Assembly (NCBI RefSeq): GCF_003316765.1
Contig: NZ_NIJF01000107.1
Coordinates: 48,890-112,889, forward strand
Reading direction: 5' to 3'
Length of the DNA: 64,000 bases
Source of the DNA: Bacillus sp. P14.5
GTDB lineage: Bacteria; Bacillota; Bacilli; Bacillales; Bacillaceae_B
Shown in pieces: positions 27,518-36,456 of the stretch. Both the position numbers and the translations under genes were made by a program. The notes beneath the pieces are model-generated. The model made no database searches, was not told the DNA's origin, and saw only the letters and a program-made list of their open reading frames with translations. Position 1 is the first letter of the stretch. Each line of letters begins with the position of its first letter.

Positions 27518-28024
27518 ATGTATTTATTACTGGTAATGGCAGTCTGGACCTTATTCTCCTATAAATTCATAAATTGGACAAGGGTTAAGGAGCAGTACCC
27601 AACTGTTCTGTTCTTTATTGTTATAAATATGACGTATAATGCAATTTATTCTGAACACTTACTCTGGGCATTCAGGGGAATAACAGCGGACTGGCTTAAT
27701 CATACTATTATCAACCTGTTCTTCACATTTTACATTTGCCCGGCGACTTTAATCATATTTTTACAGAGGCTGCCGGACAGAAATTATGCCAAGGCTTCAT
27801 ATATAATTATATGGATTGTCTTCTATACGATCCTTGAAGCCTTATTTGCCCATAAAGGGATGTTTGTATATGGAGATGCTTGGAACAGCTGGCAAAATAT
27901 CTGGCTGAATACCCTGTTATTCCTCGCTATACTCATCCATTACCGAAGACCGGCAGCCGCTTTGATTCTTACAGTCCCTGCCGCTGTCCTTTTCTACATT
28001 TTCTTTCCTGTTCCACTATCCTGA
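27518..28024 (+). CDS. CBO0543-family multi-pass membrane protein
   Basis: The 168-residue protein is almost entirely hydrophobic, with about five membrane segments and a conserved-looking GDAWNSWQNIWLN loop between the last ones. The pattern fits the CBO0543 family of small Bacillaceae and clostridial membrane proteins, whose function is unknown. The start ATG lies after TGGAGGCGG. A 40-residue membrane ORF follows after 21 bases, so the two probably form one unit ending in the shared terminator at 28170. Confidence 0.68.
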   Translation: MYLLLVMAVWTLFSYKFINWTRVKEQYPTVLFFIVINMTYNAIYSEHLLWAFRGITADWLNHTIINLFFTFYICPATLIIFLQRLPDRNYAKASYIIIWIVFYTILEALFAHKGMFVYGDAWNSWQNIWLNTLLFLAILIHYRRPAAALILTVPAAVLFYIFFPVPLS

Positions 28025-28045
28025 TGATATGGAGATGAACTGGCC

Positions 28046-28168
28046 ATGCTGATACAAAATGTCCTGTCTACCCCCTTATTTCTAGGGCTGCTTCTTATAA
28101 CTTACATCTCAATGGCTTATTATTTGTTGAAAACAGCCCCCATGGAAGCTGGAAATAAGAAAAAATGA
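28046..28168 (+). CDS. Small membrane protein, 40 residues
   Basis: An ATG with GGAG eleven bases before it opens 40 codons: one hydrophobic helix (PLFLGLLLITYISMAYYLL) and a basic tail ending NKKK, typical of small single-pass proteins with the tail inside. It lies just after the CBO0543-type gene and just before a terminator. No family is recognised. Confidence 0.55.
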   Translation: MLIQNVLSTPLFLGLLLITYISMAYYLLKTAPMEAGNKKK

Positions 28169-28192
28169 GAAAAAGACAGGTTTCCCTGTCTT
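28169..28192. terminator. Bidirectional terminator between the small membrane ORF and yhbH
   Basis: Arms AAAAGACAGG and CCTGTCTTTT around a four-base loop; the convergent yhbH stop lies right beside it. Confidence 0.8.
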
Positions 28193-29358
28193 TTAGGCAT
28201 ACATTTTATTTTCTTCCTGTTTGAAGAAGCTTTTCATTGCATGGAAGACGTCTGCCTTTTGTTTCAGAATGAAGTATCGGAATTGTTCATCGCTGATATT
28301 TTTGTATGCGCTCATCAATGTGGAATGCCGGTTATACTGATTGACCTCTCCGTAGCCGAACATATTCGATACTTTCATCAATTCTTCGACAAGCTTCACG
28401 CACCGGACATTATCTGAAGTTAAATTGTCGCCATCCGAGAAGTGAAATGGGTAAATGTTGTAGCGGGATGGCTGGTATTTGGTTTCGATAAGTTCCAGCG
28501 CTTTTCGGTATGCAGATGAACAAATGGTTCCTCCGCTTTCTCCTCTTGAAAAGAAATGCTCTTCGGTTACCACTTTCGCTTCGGTATGATGAGCAATAAA
28601 TTCAATTTCCACTGTTTCATACTTGGTGCGGAGAAAGCGTGTCATCCAGAAGAAGAAGCTCCTGGCCATGTACTTTTCCCACACCCCCATCGATCCACTG
28701 GTGTCCATCATGGCAAGTACGACTGCTTTTGACTCGGGCTTCAGCACTTCGTTCCATGTTCTGAATTTTAGATCTTCCTGATAAATCGGGTGAAAGCTCG
28801 GTTTTCCGCTTATAGCGTTTCTCTTGAATGCTGTCATCATTGTTTTCTTTTTATCAATATTGCCCATCAATCCAGTTTTACGGATATCATTGAATTCTAT
28901 ATTCTCCACCGTTTGGACGTCTTGTTCTTTTTCTTCAAGTTGGGCAGTTCCAATTGGCTGAACAGCGCCTCTTCGATTTCCATCATTGAAACTTCCGCTT
29001 CGTAGTAATCTTCTCCAGCCTGATCCCCTGCACCTTGACCTTTACCAGGACCTTTTTGCTGTGAGCCGTCTCTAGCTACCACATCTCCAACCTGACTGTC
29101 TCCCTGTCCTTGGCCAACGTGTTTATTCTTGTCATGATTATATCGAATTTTGTACTCATCAAGTGAGCGGATCGGAATCTTTACTACGTCTTGGCCGTTT
29201 GACATGATGATATTTTCTTCAGAGATTAAATCAGGGAGATTATTTCTTATGGCATCTTGAACTTTTTCCTGGTGTCTTTGCTGATCATCATAGCCTTTGC
29301 GGTGGAGGGACCAGTCTTCCTTCGAAATCACAAACTGATGTTTATCCATTTGGCTCAT
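28193..29358 (-). pseudogene. yhbH: yhbH (DUF444 sporulation protein), interrupted by a frameshift
   Basis: YhbH works with the PrkA kinase encoded upstream and is needed for proper sporulation in B. subtilis. The N-terminal 155 residues (from ATG 29358 behind GGAGGGG) end at PNLKKK, and the remaining 235 residues continue in another frame from [14 protein letters not shown]. The two pieces together give the expected length of about 390. They include the von Willebrand A-like MDTSGSMG motif and the conserved [11 protein letters not shown] block. The break is at a five-A run (28928-28932). One extra A restores the reading frame. A -1 ribosomal slip at GAAAAAG could also do so, but B. subtilis yhbH has a continuous frame, so an indel or sequencing error is likelier. 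Confidence 0.88.
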
Positions 29359-29702
29359 TCTATTCCCCTCCTTATTTGATTTTTCACAAAGATACAAAAA
29401 GTTGCATATACTGTCTTGAGTGCCAAAAATAGAAAAGCAACAGAGGTAGAAACTATTGCTGATTACTCTATACTATGCAGGACCGTCAATAAATTTACAA
29501 ATAATTTCGACAATTGTACACTCACCTATAATGTGGACAAGCCTGCATGTTTTGAGGTAATCAGGTGTGTATAAATAAGTATTAAAAGGATTGGCTGCTT
29601 ATGAGTAAAAACGGGAAGAAACTAAAAAATGTTTTATAGAATCATTTTTCAGCTTACAGATGCTCACTTAAGAACTCGTTCAGATACCTCAATGAAAAAC
29701 AG

Positions 29703-29985
29703 CTCTGTCCTTAAGGAAAGTGCTTTGATACACTTAAATTAAAATTCAGCCTCTAAGTATCTCTTAGAAAGTTCTATAAGACACTTCATTTCAAATTCAT
29801 CCCCCAAGTGTCTCTTAGAAACGTTCTATGGGACACTTCAATTGAAATTTAGCCTTCAAGTGTTTCTTAGGAAATTTCTATATGACACTTCATTTCAAAT
29901 TCAGCCCCCAAGTGTCTCTTAGAAACGTTCTATGGGACACTTCAACTAAAATTAACCCCTCAAGTGTCTCTCAAGAAAATCCCTG
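29703..29985. repeat. Intergenic tandem array 4: 52-bp unit, about five copies
   Basis: AAGTGTCTCTTAG-type starts occur at 29755, 29806, 29858, 29910 and 29962, a step of 51-52, with a degenerate copy before the first. Arms AAGTGTC and GACACTT lie about 19 bases apart in each unit. The array is in the 795-base gap between prkA and yhbH. The yhbH promoter must lie between 29359 and about 29600; I cannot pick it out with confidence. Confidence 0.92.
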
Positions 29986-30109
29986 CAAACAATTCAAGGC
30001 AATCTCACGCTAGCAAGTGATATCATAACCTATAGCAGATATCCATTGGTTTTAAAAAGTATCACTCTAATTGTTGAATTATGAATTAAAACAGCCTCCA
30101 TAATAAAAC

Positions 30110-30148
30110 AGAAAGCCGGCAGCCCCCACAAACACAGGCTGCCAGCTC
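30110..30148 (-). terminator. Terminator of prkA
   Basis: Arms AGCCGGCAGCC and GGCTGCCAGCT (one mismatch), then TTTCTGTTTT on the minus strand. Confidence 0.85.
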
Positions 30149-30153
30149 TAAAA

Positions 30154-32049
30154 TTAACGGTTCAAAAGGCTTCCAACATATTTCAATAGATCATTGGCTG
30201 ATGTGGAATTATAGCCATGCTCATCTATCAAGCGTGCTACGACTTCATTTACCTTCTTCAGCTGCTGCTCATCCGGCGTCTTGGAAGAAGTCGTGATTTT
30301 GACGACGTCTTTCAAGTCGGCAAACAGCTTCTTCTGGATTGCTTCCCTCAAGCGATCATGGGAGTTGTAGTCAAATCTTTTTCCTTTACGGGCATATGCG
30401 GAGATACGGATCAGTATTTCTTCCCGGAATGCTTTCTTTGCATTTTCTGAAATGCCGATTTGCTCTTCAATGGAGCGCATGAGCTTTTCATCCGGATTGA
30501 TTTCCTCACCGGTCAGTGGATCGCGCAGCTTCGCTTTATTGCAATAGGCTTCCACATTATCAAGATAATTGTCCATAAGGGTTTTTGCGGATTCCTCATA
30601 AGAGTATACAAATGCCTTTTGCACTTCTTTCTTGGCAATGTCGTCATATTCTTTTCGTGCAACCGAAATGAAGTTGAGATATTTCTCCCTTAATTCCTGT
30701 GTAATGGAAGGATGCTGATCCAGCCCTTCTTTAAGGGAACGAAGAACATCCAGTGCGTTGATAGAAGACATTTCTTTCCGGATGATGGTTGAAGAGATCC
30801 TGTTGATGACGTAGCGGGGATCGATTCCGCTCATTCCTTCATCCTGATACTCTTTTTTCATTTCTTCCAGATCCGCAGAATTGAAGCCTTCCACATTTTC
30901 GCCATCATATAATCTCATCTTTTTAATCAGATCGATGTCCCCGCGCTTCGGTTCTTTCAATCTTGTTAGAATCGTAAACATCGCAGCTACCCTCAATGTA
31001 TGCGGGGCAATGTGGAAATCCGACACATCGCTTTCCCGGATCATTTTGTCATAGATTCTTTCTTCCTGGGTAACTTTCAGGTTGTAAGGAACCGGCATGA
31101 CGATAATCCTGGAGTGCAGGGCCTCATTCTTCTTGTTGGAAATAAATGATCTATACTCGGTCTCATTCGTATGAGCCACAACCAGCTCATCCGCTGAAAT
31201 GAGCGCAAACCTTCCTGCTTTAAAATTACCCTCCTGTGTCAATGACAGCAAATGCCATAAGAACTTCTCATCACACTTCAGCATTTCCTGAAACTCCATC
31301 AGTCCGCGGTTTGCTTTATTCAGCTCTCCATCAAACCGATAGGCGCGCGGATCGGATTCAGAACCGTATTCAGCAATGGTCGAAAAGTCGATGCTGCCTG
31401 TCAGATCAGCGATGTCCTGTGATTTAGGATCCGATGGACTGAACGTACCGACACCGACCCTTTTGTCTTCAGAGAAGAAGACTCTTTCCACGAGAACATC
31501 TTCCATTCTTCCGCTGTATTCTTTTTCAACTCTCATTGTATTTAACGGTGAAAGATTGCCTTCAATTCGGATACCATACTCCTCAAAAAAGTCAGCCCGC
31601 AAATGCTGCGGGATCAAATGCAGCGGATCTTCGTGCATTGGGCAGCCTTTAATCGCGTAAACTGCACCGTTATCTGTCCGGGAATAGGCTTCGATTCCCC
31701 TCTTCAGCATCGAGACCAACGTTGATTTCCCCCCGCTGACCGGCCCCATCAGCAAAAGAATTCTCTTCCGGACATCCAGGCGTTTCGCAGCAGGATGGAA
31801 ATACTCTTCCACCAGGCGCTCTAAAGCCTCTTCCAATCCAAACAGCTGATCACTGAAAAATTTATATTTCCTAATTCCATTAACTTCTTCTACCCCTGCA
31901 TCTTTAATCATATTGAACACACGTGAATGTGCTGACTGAGCTACAATTGGTCTTTCCTTGATAATGTTCAGGTAATCAGCAAATGTGCCTTCCCATTTTA
32001 ACTTCTCTTCTTCTACACGATAGCCTTCGATCTTTTTTAAAATATCCAT
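30154..32049 (-). CDS. prkA: PrkA-type AAA+ serine protein kinase/protease
   Basis: The 631-residue cytoplasmic protein carries the PrkA AAA domain (about residues 20-380) with Walker A GPVSGGKST near residue 105, and the C-terminal PrkA domain with distant kinase similarity. It is strongly induced at the start of sporulation in B. subtilis; kinase and Lon-like protease activities have both been proposed. The length equals that of the B. subtilis protein. ATG follows GGGGAGG. yhbH, its usual partner, lies downstream on the same strand but is separated by a terminator and a tandem array, so the two are probably transcribed separately here. Confidence 0.94.
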   Translation of the reverse strand: MDILKKIEGYRVEEEKLKWEGTFADYLNIIKERPIVAQSAHSRVFNMIKDAGVEEVNGIRKYKFFSDQLFGLEEALERLVEEYFHPAAKRLDVRKRILLLMGPVSGGKSTLVSMLKRGIEAYSRTDNGAVYAIKGCPMHEDPLHLIPQHLRADFFEEYGIRIEGNLSPLNTMRVEKEYSGRMEDVLVERVFFSEDKRVGVGTFSPSDPKSQDIADLTGSIDFSTIAEYGSESDPRAYRFDGELNKANRGLMEFQEMLKCDEKFLWHLLSLTQEGNFKAGRFALISADELVVAHTNETEYRSFISNKKNEALHSRIIVMPVPYNLKVTQEERIYDKMIRESDVSDFHIAPHTLRVAAMFTILTRLKEPKRGDIDLIKKMRLYDGENVEGFNSADLEEMKKEYQDEGMSGIDPRYVINRISSTIIRKEMSSINALDVLRSLKEGLDQHPSITQELREKYLNFISVARKEYDDIAKKEVQKAFVYSYEESAKTLMDNYLDNVEAYCNKAKLRDPLTGEEINPDEKLMRSIEEQIGISENAKKAFREEILIRISAYARKGKRFDYNSHDRLREAIQKKLFADLKDVVKITTSSKTPDEQQLKKVNEVVARLIDEHGYNSTSANDLLKYVGSLLNR

Positions 32050-32187
32050 AAAGGACCTCCCCTGTCACTTGTTGAGAGCGATTATTATACTCTATGCCCG
32101 CCAAAAGACAATCATGCTAATTAAAGAAAAATGGGACTACTGTTTGAAATGTTGTCATAATATAGAAGAAAAAAATTATGCTTATCA

Positions 32188-32216
32188 TTCACAATAACAG
32201 GGAAATAGGCTATACT
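32188..32216 (+). promoter_or_regulatory. Sigma-A promoter of a 31-residue membrane protein gene
   Basis: TTCACA (32188-32193) and TATACT (32211-32216) are separated by 17 bases, about 50 bases upstream of the ATG. Confidence 0.7.
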
Positions 32217-32264
32217 AAGAGAAGGATTGACTTCGAATCAACATATGAGGAGGATTACATAGAT

Positions 32265-32360
32265 ATGGGTACAATTATAATCTTAGGCGTTTCTGCCACA
32301 TTCCTTGCAGCGATCTTTACAGCCGGGTACAACAACAAACCGGGCACGAACAAAGACTGA
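32265..32360 (+). CDS. Small membrane protein, 31 residues
   Basis: ATG 32265 lies after GAGGAGG and encodes a hydrophobic helix (TIIILGVSATFLAAIFTAG) followed by a polar tail (YNNKPGTNKD). A longer frame would start at 32178, but that is upstream of the apparent promoter, so the short version is the likely product. It has its own promoter and a very strong terminator, which argues strongly for a real gene. It lies divergent to prkA. Function is unknown. Confidence 0.7.
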   Translation: MGTIIILGVSATFLAAIFTAGYNNKPGTNKD

Positions 32361-32367
32361 GCACGTG

Positions 32368-32402
32368 AAACCCCCTGCCATAACTCGGCAGGGGGTTTGT
32401 TT
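32368..32402 (+). terminator. Terminator of the 31-residue membrane protein gene
   Basis: Perfect 12-bp arms AAACCCCCTGCC and GGCAGGGGGTTT, then T-rich sequence. Also between convergent genes, so it may serve nfrA. Confidence 0.88.
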
Positions 32403-32416
32403 GATTACTATGATAC

Positions 32417-33166
32417 TCACTTCAAATCAAATTTCTTTTTCTGTACAAACTCTTTCATATACATACGCTTTTTGGCTGAAAGCATTCTGGCCATCTGCGC
32501 GGACCAGGTATCAACCCTTTGTCCGTTCGTCCGCTCGGAATAATAGCTGGCCACCGTTTCATCATACTCTTCCAGTTCGTTCGCCACAGTTTCTTTGTCA
32601 GAACGATACGTATTTTCATGATAAACATGAGACAGCGGCCTTCTTGGCTTAAGATCGTTGTCTTCATCAGGAACACCGACTGCCAGGCCGAATAACGGAA
32701 TGACCCTGTCCGGGATATCAAGGACCTCAGAGACAGCGGCCAGATCATTTCGGATTCCGCCAATGTAGCAAATTCCTAACCCCATGGACTCAGCAGCAAT
32801 ACTTGCGTTTTGTGCGGCAAGAGCAGCATCAATCAACGCCACCATGAACTTCTCTGTGCTTTCGAGTGAATGGGCTACATCAGCTCCTTCTTTTTCACCG
32901 AGGACCTCATGGCGGTAAAGATCGGCACAGAATACAAAGAAGTGCCCGTTATTTTGAACATAGCTCTGGTTTCCGGCAATGGCTGCAAGTTCAGCTTTCT
33001 TTCCTGGGTCTGTGACACCTATGATGGTATACGCCTGGATCATGCTTGAAGTGGATGCTGCCTGCGCGCTTTTCACCAAAGTTTCCACCTGTTCCCTAGT
33101 CAGTGTTTCATCTTTGAACTTTCGAACAGACTTATGAGATAAAATTGTCTCGATTGTTGAATTCAT
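32417..33166 (-). CDS. nfrA: NfrA-type NADPH-dependent FMN oxidoreductase (nitroreductase)
   Basis: The 249-residue flavoprotein belongs to the oxygen-insensitive nitroreductase group with B. subtilis NfrA1/NfrA2. FMN-phosphate contact HKSVRKFKDE is at residues 11-20, the AASTSSMIQAYTII segment at about residues 36-49, GLGICYIGGIRND near residue 128, and the C-terminal RPLSHVYHEN arm follows. It reduces nitroaromatics, flavins and quinones using NADPH. ATG follows GGAGGTCGAAATAA. It is the second nitroreductase in the window; the first belongs to a smaller subgroup. Confidence 0.9.
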   Translation of the reverse strand: MNSTIETILSHKSVRKFKDETLTREQVETLVKSAQAASTSSMIQAYTIIGVTDPGKKAELAAIAGNQSYVQNNGHFFVFCADLYRHEVLGEKEGADVAHSLESTEKFMVALIDAALAAQNASIAAESMGLGICYIGGIRNDLAAVSEVLDIPDRVIPLFGLAVGVPDEDNDLKPRRPLSHVYHENTYRSDKETVANELEEYDETVASYYSERTNGQRVDTWSAQMARMLSAKKRMYMKEFVQKKKFDLK

Positions 33167-33233
33167 TTATTTCGACCTCCATGTCATCTTTTATACCCTT
33201 TATGTTAAGCCTCTCCCTTTTTCAAAACAAATA

Positions 33234-33255
33234 AAAAGAACCGGAAGACCGGTCC
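33234..33255 (-). terminator. Terminator of trmL
   Basis: Stem GAACCGG/CCGGTCC with a four-base loop; T-rich on the minus strand. Confidence 0.72.
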
Positions 33256-33267
33256 TTGTAAAAAATC

Positions 33268-33741
33268 CTATTTTAAATGAAGATAGTCCTGCTGGCGCAG
33301 CGCTTCGTAAATAAGAATTGCGGCAGTGTTGGAGAGATTCAGGGAACGGACATTATCATTCATCGGAATTCTAAGGCACCGGTCCTTGTTGTTTTCGATG
33401 ATGTCATTCGGCAGCCCGGTTGTTTCTCTTCCAAAGATGAAGAAATAATCCTTATCCTTGCCGGTATAATCATAGCCGGAGTGAATGTTCGTGCCGTGCT
33501 TTGTGAGATAAAAGAATTCTCCGCTCTCATTCTTTTCGAAAAACTCCTCAATTGAATCATAATACACGATCTCAACAAACTGCCAATAATCAAGTCCTGC
33601 TCTCTTCAGCATCTTATCATCGGTTGAAAAGCCCAATGGCCTGATCAAATGCAGGGTCGTGTCCGTCGCTGCACATGTCCGGGCAATATTGCCTGTGTTA
33701 GCCGGAATCTCTGGTTGATATAGTACTACATGTATACCCAC
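33268..33741 (-). CDS. trmL: TrmL, tRNA wobble cytidine/uridine 2'-O-methyltransferase
   Basis: The 157-residue SPOUT methyltransferase modifies the ribose at position 34 of two leucine tRNAs. The N-terminal block is VVLYQPEIPANTGNIARTC. The SAM-binding trefoil knot is formed by FGRETTGLP near residue 101 and RIPMNDNVRSLNLSNTAAI near residue 124. The GTG start follows GAGGTGACG. B. subtilis cspR (trmL) lies in the same yhb region as yhbB, prkA and queG, all of which are present here. A single gene on its own terminator. Confidence 0.93.
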   Translation of the reverse strand: MGIHVVLYQPEIPANTGNIARTCAATDTTLHLIRPLGFSTDDKMLKRAGLDYWQFVEIVYYDSIEEFFEKNESGEFFYLTKHGTNIHSGYDYTGKDKDYFFIFGRETTGLPNDIIENNKDRCLRIPMNDNVRSLNLSNTAAILIYEALRQQDYLHLK

Positions 33742-33808
33742 TATTCGTCACCTCGTTAGTAAACTCTATGTGACATTATACCACTGTTTTTTTTCCGAGA
33801 ACAATACT

Positions 33809-34675
33809 CTACGCATTATCCTCAATCGTGAAGAATTTATATTTGATGTTAGGTGTATAGGCAGTGGAATCCTCATAGTCCCAGTACCTCAGCCTGCTGT
33901 TGTGGGTATGTGCATTGACAAGCGGCATCCCAAAGGCATCCTTGGAGGTCACAATGGTATTGTGATTGTACCTGCCGTCTCCCTCAAAGTCATAGCAGAT
34001 GACATCGCCCAGCATCAACTCATCCGGACTGTTCACTTCCCTTGCTTTCAGGCCGGCATTTGAAGCTGGCAGATACATTCGAAGGGCATGGGCTACAGAC
34101 CAGCTGAAACTCCAATTATTATTTCTCATCCACCACCCCTTGCCCCGGCTGGGATATCCCCTCATGGGGGCGTTTCCAGCATGCAGGCATTGAGAAATGA
34201 AGTTGGTACAGTCAACTTCAAATTTTTTATAAGCAGGATTATAACTGTTCCACCACTTTTCCGCATACTGAACGGCCTTCAACCGGTCGTATTGATACGA
34301 CACCCGTTCACTTTCCTCTTCTTCCTGGTCACGCAAATTAATTGTCGGTGTGACCTGCTGGCTGTAGTCAACCGGCAGTTCATCGTCACTTACCAGCTCT
34401 CCTCCATAAAAAAAAGCTTCCCGCGTTTCAATTTCCTCTTCAATATGAAGGAAGCCTTTTTGTTTGATCAAATATTTAAGGTGAACGGTATAATCAACAC
34501 GGCTGCCATTTTCAACCTCATCCATCTTTTCAACTTTCCCTGTCCCTTCAACCTTCACAATCTCACCTTGCCTATTTCTTAATAACTCATTCTTTCTCTG
34601 GATCTTATCCGAACCTTCGCCTTCAACAAACTTCAAGATTCTCTCCTCCAGAACTGCTTTCAGTTGATTTCTCAT
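33809..34675 (-). CDS. yhbB: YhbB-like amidase-domain protein
   Basis: The 288-residue protein has a C-terminal putative amidase (NlpC/P60-like, Amidase_6) domain from about residue 130. The probable nucleophile is the first Cys in VDCTNFISQC, with His in a HNTIVTSK or AHTHNS segment later. No signal peptide is visible, so it may act inside the mother cell or spore, or leave by another route. B. subtilis yhbB is expressed in sporulation and maps beside queG and cspR, as here. ATG follows GAGGCGGGGAA. Confidence 0.82.
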   Translation of the reverse strand: MRNQLKAVLEERILKFVEGEGSDKIQRKNELLRNRQGEIVKVEGTGKVEKMDEVENGSRVDYTVHLKYLIKQKGFLHIEEEIETREAFFYGGELVSDDELPVDYSQQVTPTINLRDQEEEESERVSYQYDRLKAVQYAEKWWNSYNPAYKKFEVDCTNFISQCLHAGNAPMRGYPSRGKGWWMRNNNWSFSWSVAHALRMYLPASNAGLKAREVNSPDELMLGDVICYDFEGDGRYNHNTIVTSKDAFGMPLVNAHTHNSRLRYWDYEDSTAYTPNIKYKFFTIEDNA

Positions 34676-34896
34676 TTCCCCGCCTCCCTCTCTAGATATT
34701 TCTATGACAGATGGATAGCAGGCAAAACTAATATTAGGGAAAAGCTTTTAAAATGATTAGGGAATTGCGCCCTGGCTTATTTCCTGCATTCTGAGCCTGG
34801 CAAAAAAAATAGTGTCACACATTCAAATTGTAAGAAAAAATGGGTATCTCCCCCTGACCATCCGTCCCAATTTTGCATATTTTAGTTATATAAGGT

Positions 34897-35814
34897 ATGA
34901 AATTAAGGAAAGGAGGAAGGGTTATCAAAATACTGCTCTCGTTGTTTCTCAGTTTCTCTGTGTTCTGTTTCCTTAATGGAATGGCCCAGTTTTCTGCTGT
35001 TGAGAAAACCGGCAGGACATTGATTGTTGCCCACAGGGGTGCTTCGGCTTTAGCGCCTGAAAATACTCTCTCTGCCTTTGATGCAGCAGTCAGCCTTGGT
35101 GCAGATTATATAGAAGTGGATATTCAAATGACGAAGGATGGCAAGCTGGTAGCCATGCATGATGTAACTGTGGATCGTACAACGAATGGAACCGGACGAG
35201 TTAAAAATTTCACCTATACTGAAATAGCCTCCCTGGATGCAGGCAGCTGGTTCGGCCCATGGTTCAAGGGTCAAAGGGTCCCTTCACTTGATGCCATACT
35301 TGATCGGTACAGCGGCAGGACTGGGATTCTCATTGAACTTAAACACCCTTCCATTTATCCTGATATGGAAGAAGAGTTGGCGAAAACCTTATTTAGCCGC
35401 ATTTCCTCCAGTGAGCCCCCTCCAAACATAATCGTGCAGTCTTTTGATAAACAGTCCATCCAGGAATTTCACCAACTGCTGCCCGCAGTTCCGACCGGTC
35501 TAATCGTAGCAGCTTCAGAGTTTCCTGTTGGCGATGATCTGTTTGCTATTGAAGGATTCACCTCTTTTATTACCCCTCAATCCACCTTGGTTGACGCAAG
35601 CTTCATGAAGCAGGCAAAAGAACGGAACCTGAATGTCTTTTCCTGGACCGTTTCAGATCCGGGTACCGCTCGAACACTTCGCAATCTCAATGTAAACGGC
35701 ATCATCACCAACTATCCGGTCAAGGAATACCACTACTCCAATGAAGTACACCAGAGGGTTTCCTTTATGATCAGTGCAATCACCTTTTTGGTAATGCTCG
35801 TTCTCAAAAAGTGA
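34897..35814 (+). CDS. Glycerophosphodiester phosphodiesterase, exported
   Basis: The 305-residue protein has an N-terminal basic stretch and hydrophobic core (KILLSLFLSFSVFCFL) acting as a signal or anchor, then a GDPD TIM-barrel. Catalytic motifs are AHRGASALAPENT, YIEVDIQMTKDG, and MHDVTVDRTTNG with the catalytic His, plus IELKH. The C-terminus adds a hydrophobic segment (FMISAITFLVMLVLKK), so it may be anchored at both ends. It releases glycerol 3-phosphate from deacylated phospholipids. The start is odd: GGAGG lies after the ATG, within codons 4-7, and no usual start codon follows at the right distance. Confidence 0.87.
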   Translation: MKLRKGGRVIKILLSLFLSFSVFCFLNGMAQFSAVEKTGRTLIVAHRGASALAPENTLSAFDAAVSLGADYIEVDIQMTKDGKLVAMHDVTVDRTTNGTGRVKNFTYTEIASLDAGSWFGPWFKGQRVPSLDAILDRYSGRTGILIELKHPSIYPDMEEELAKTLFSRISSSEPPPNIIVQSFDKQSIQEFHQLLPAVPTGLIVAASEFPVGDDLFAIEGFTSFITPQSTLVDASFMKQAKERNLNVFSWTVSDPGTARTLRNLNVNGIITNYPVKEYHYSNEVHQRVSFMISAITFLVMLVLKK

Positions 35815-35987
35815 CCCTGATTTTCTAAAAATCAGCACTCTTGTACAACTGGTGTTGAGAGAGATTATCCTCATTTGATATTCTCCACTTAAATCTTCAG
35901 TCATTTTGTGCCGGGAATTTTGTGCAGGTTTGAGCCAGTTGCTATTCAAGCTTTGTGTTAGGGGCATTTAATGCTGGCTCTTAAAGT

Positions 35988-36269
35988 TCACTCCTCTTCA
36001 GCTTCTGTCTCTTTCTCTTCAGACTCTACGTCATCAAGAGGCAGCCATTCAAGCAGTTCAGCAATCACTTTATTCACTTTTCCATTTACCTCTTCACCGC
36101 CGAATTTGATGATCGCTTTACTCAACAACCCTTCATTTTCTTCTGTCAACTGCAGCAACGGTCTGTCCTCCACCGATTCGTTATATAACTCGATAATTGC
36201 GTCCAGGCCCTCAGACAATTGGTCGATGGCCTGGCTGAGCTGATTCCTCTCCTTATCATCCACTTTCAC
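35988..36269 (-). CDS. Small acidic hypothetical protein
   Basis: The 93-residue product is predicted to be all-helical and very acidic, ending ESEEKETEAEEE. The GTG start follows AAAGGAG at the normal distance. There is no hydrophobic segment and no recognised domain. It stands alone, divergent from the GltS-type transporter. The gap before it (35815-35987) shows only a weak hairpin after the phosphodiesterase gene. Confidence 0.6.
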   Translation of the reverse strand: MKVDDKERNQLSQAIDQLSEGLDAIIELYNESVEDRPLLQLTEENEGLLSKAIIKFGGEEVNGKVNKVIAELLEWLPLDDVESEEKETEAEEE

Positions 36270-36456
36270 TTGTATCCGCTCCTTTGCTCGATTTCTTTTA
36301 GTATGTCCAGGTAAGAAGAAAGTTTTTATTGTTTTGAATTTGACTCAGGTGGAATGAAGTATAAAAGGATTAGCTTTTCTGAGTGTACATAGATGACTTT
36401 CAGCCAATCAAGACTTACAAACTTACATGGACATAATCTTAAGGAGGCATACATTA

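Noticed and set aside
28919..28940. Programmed -1 frameshift in yhbH as the normal expression mode
   Set aside because: The heptamer is G AAA AAG rather than A AAA AAG, I see no stimulatory stem, B. subtilis yhbH is continuous, and other genes here show the same one-A loss.
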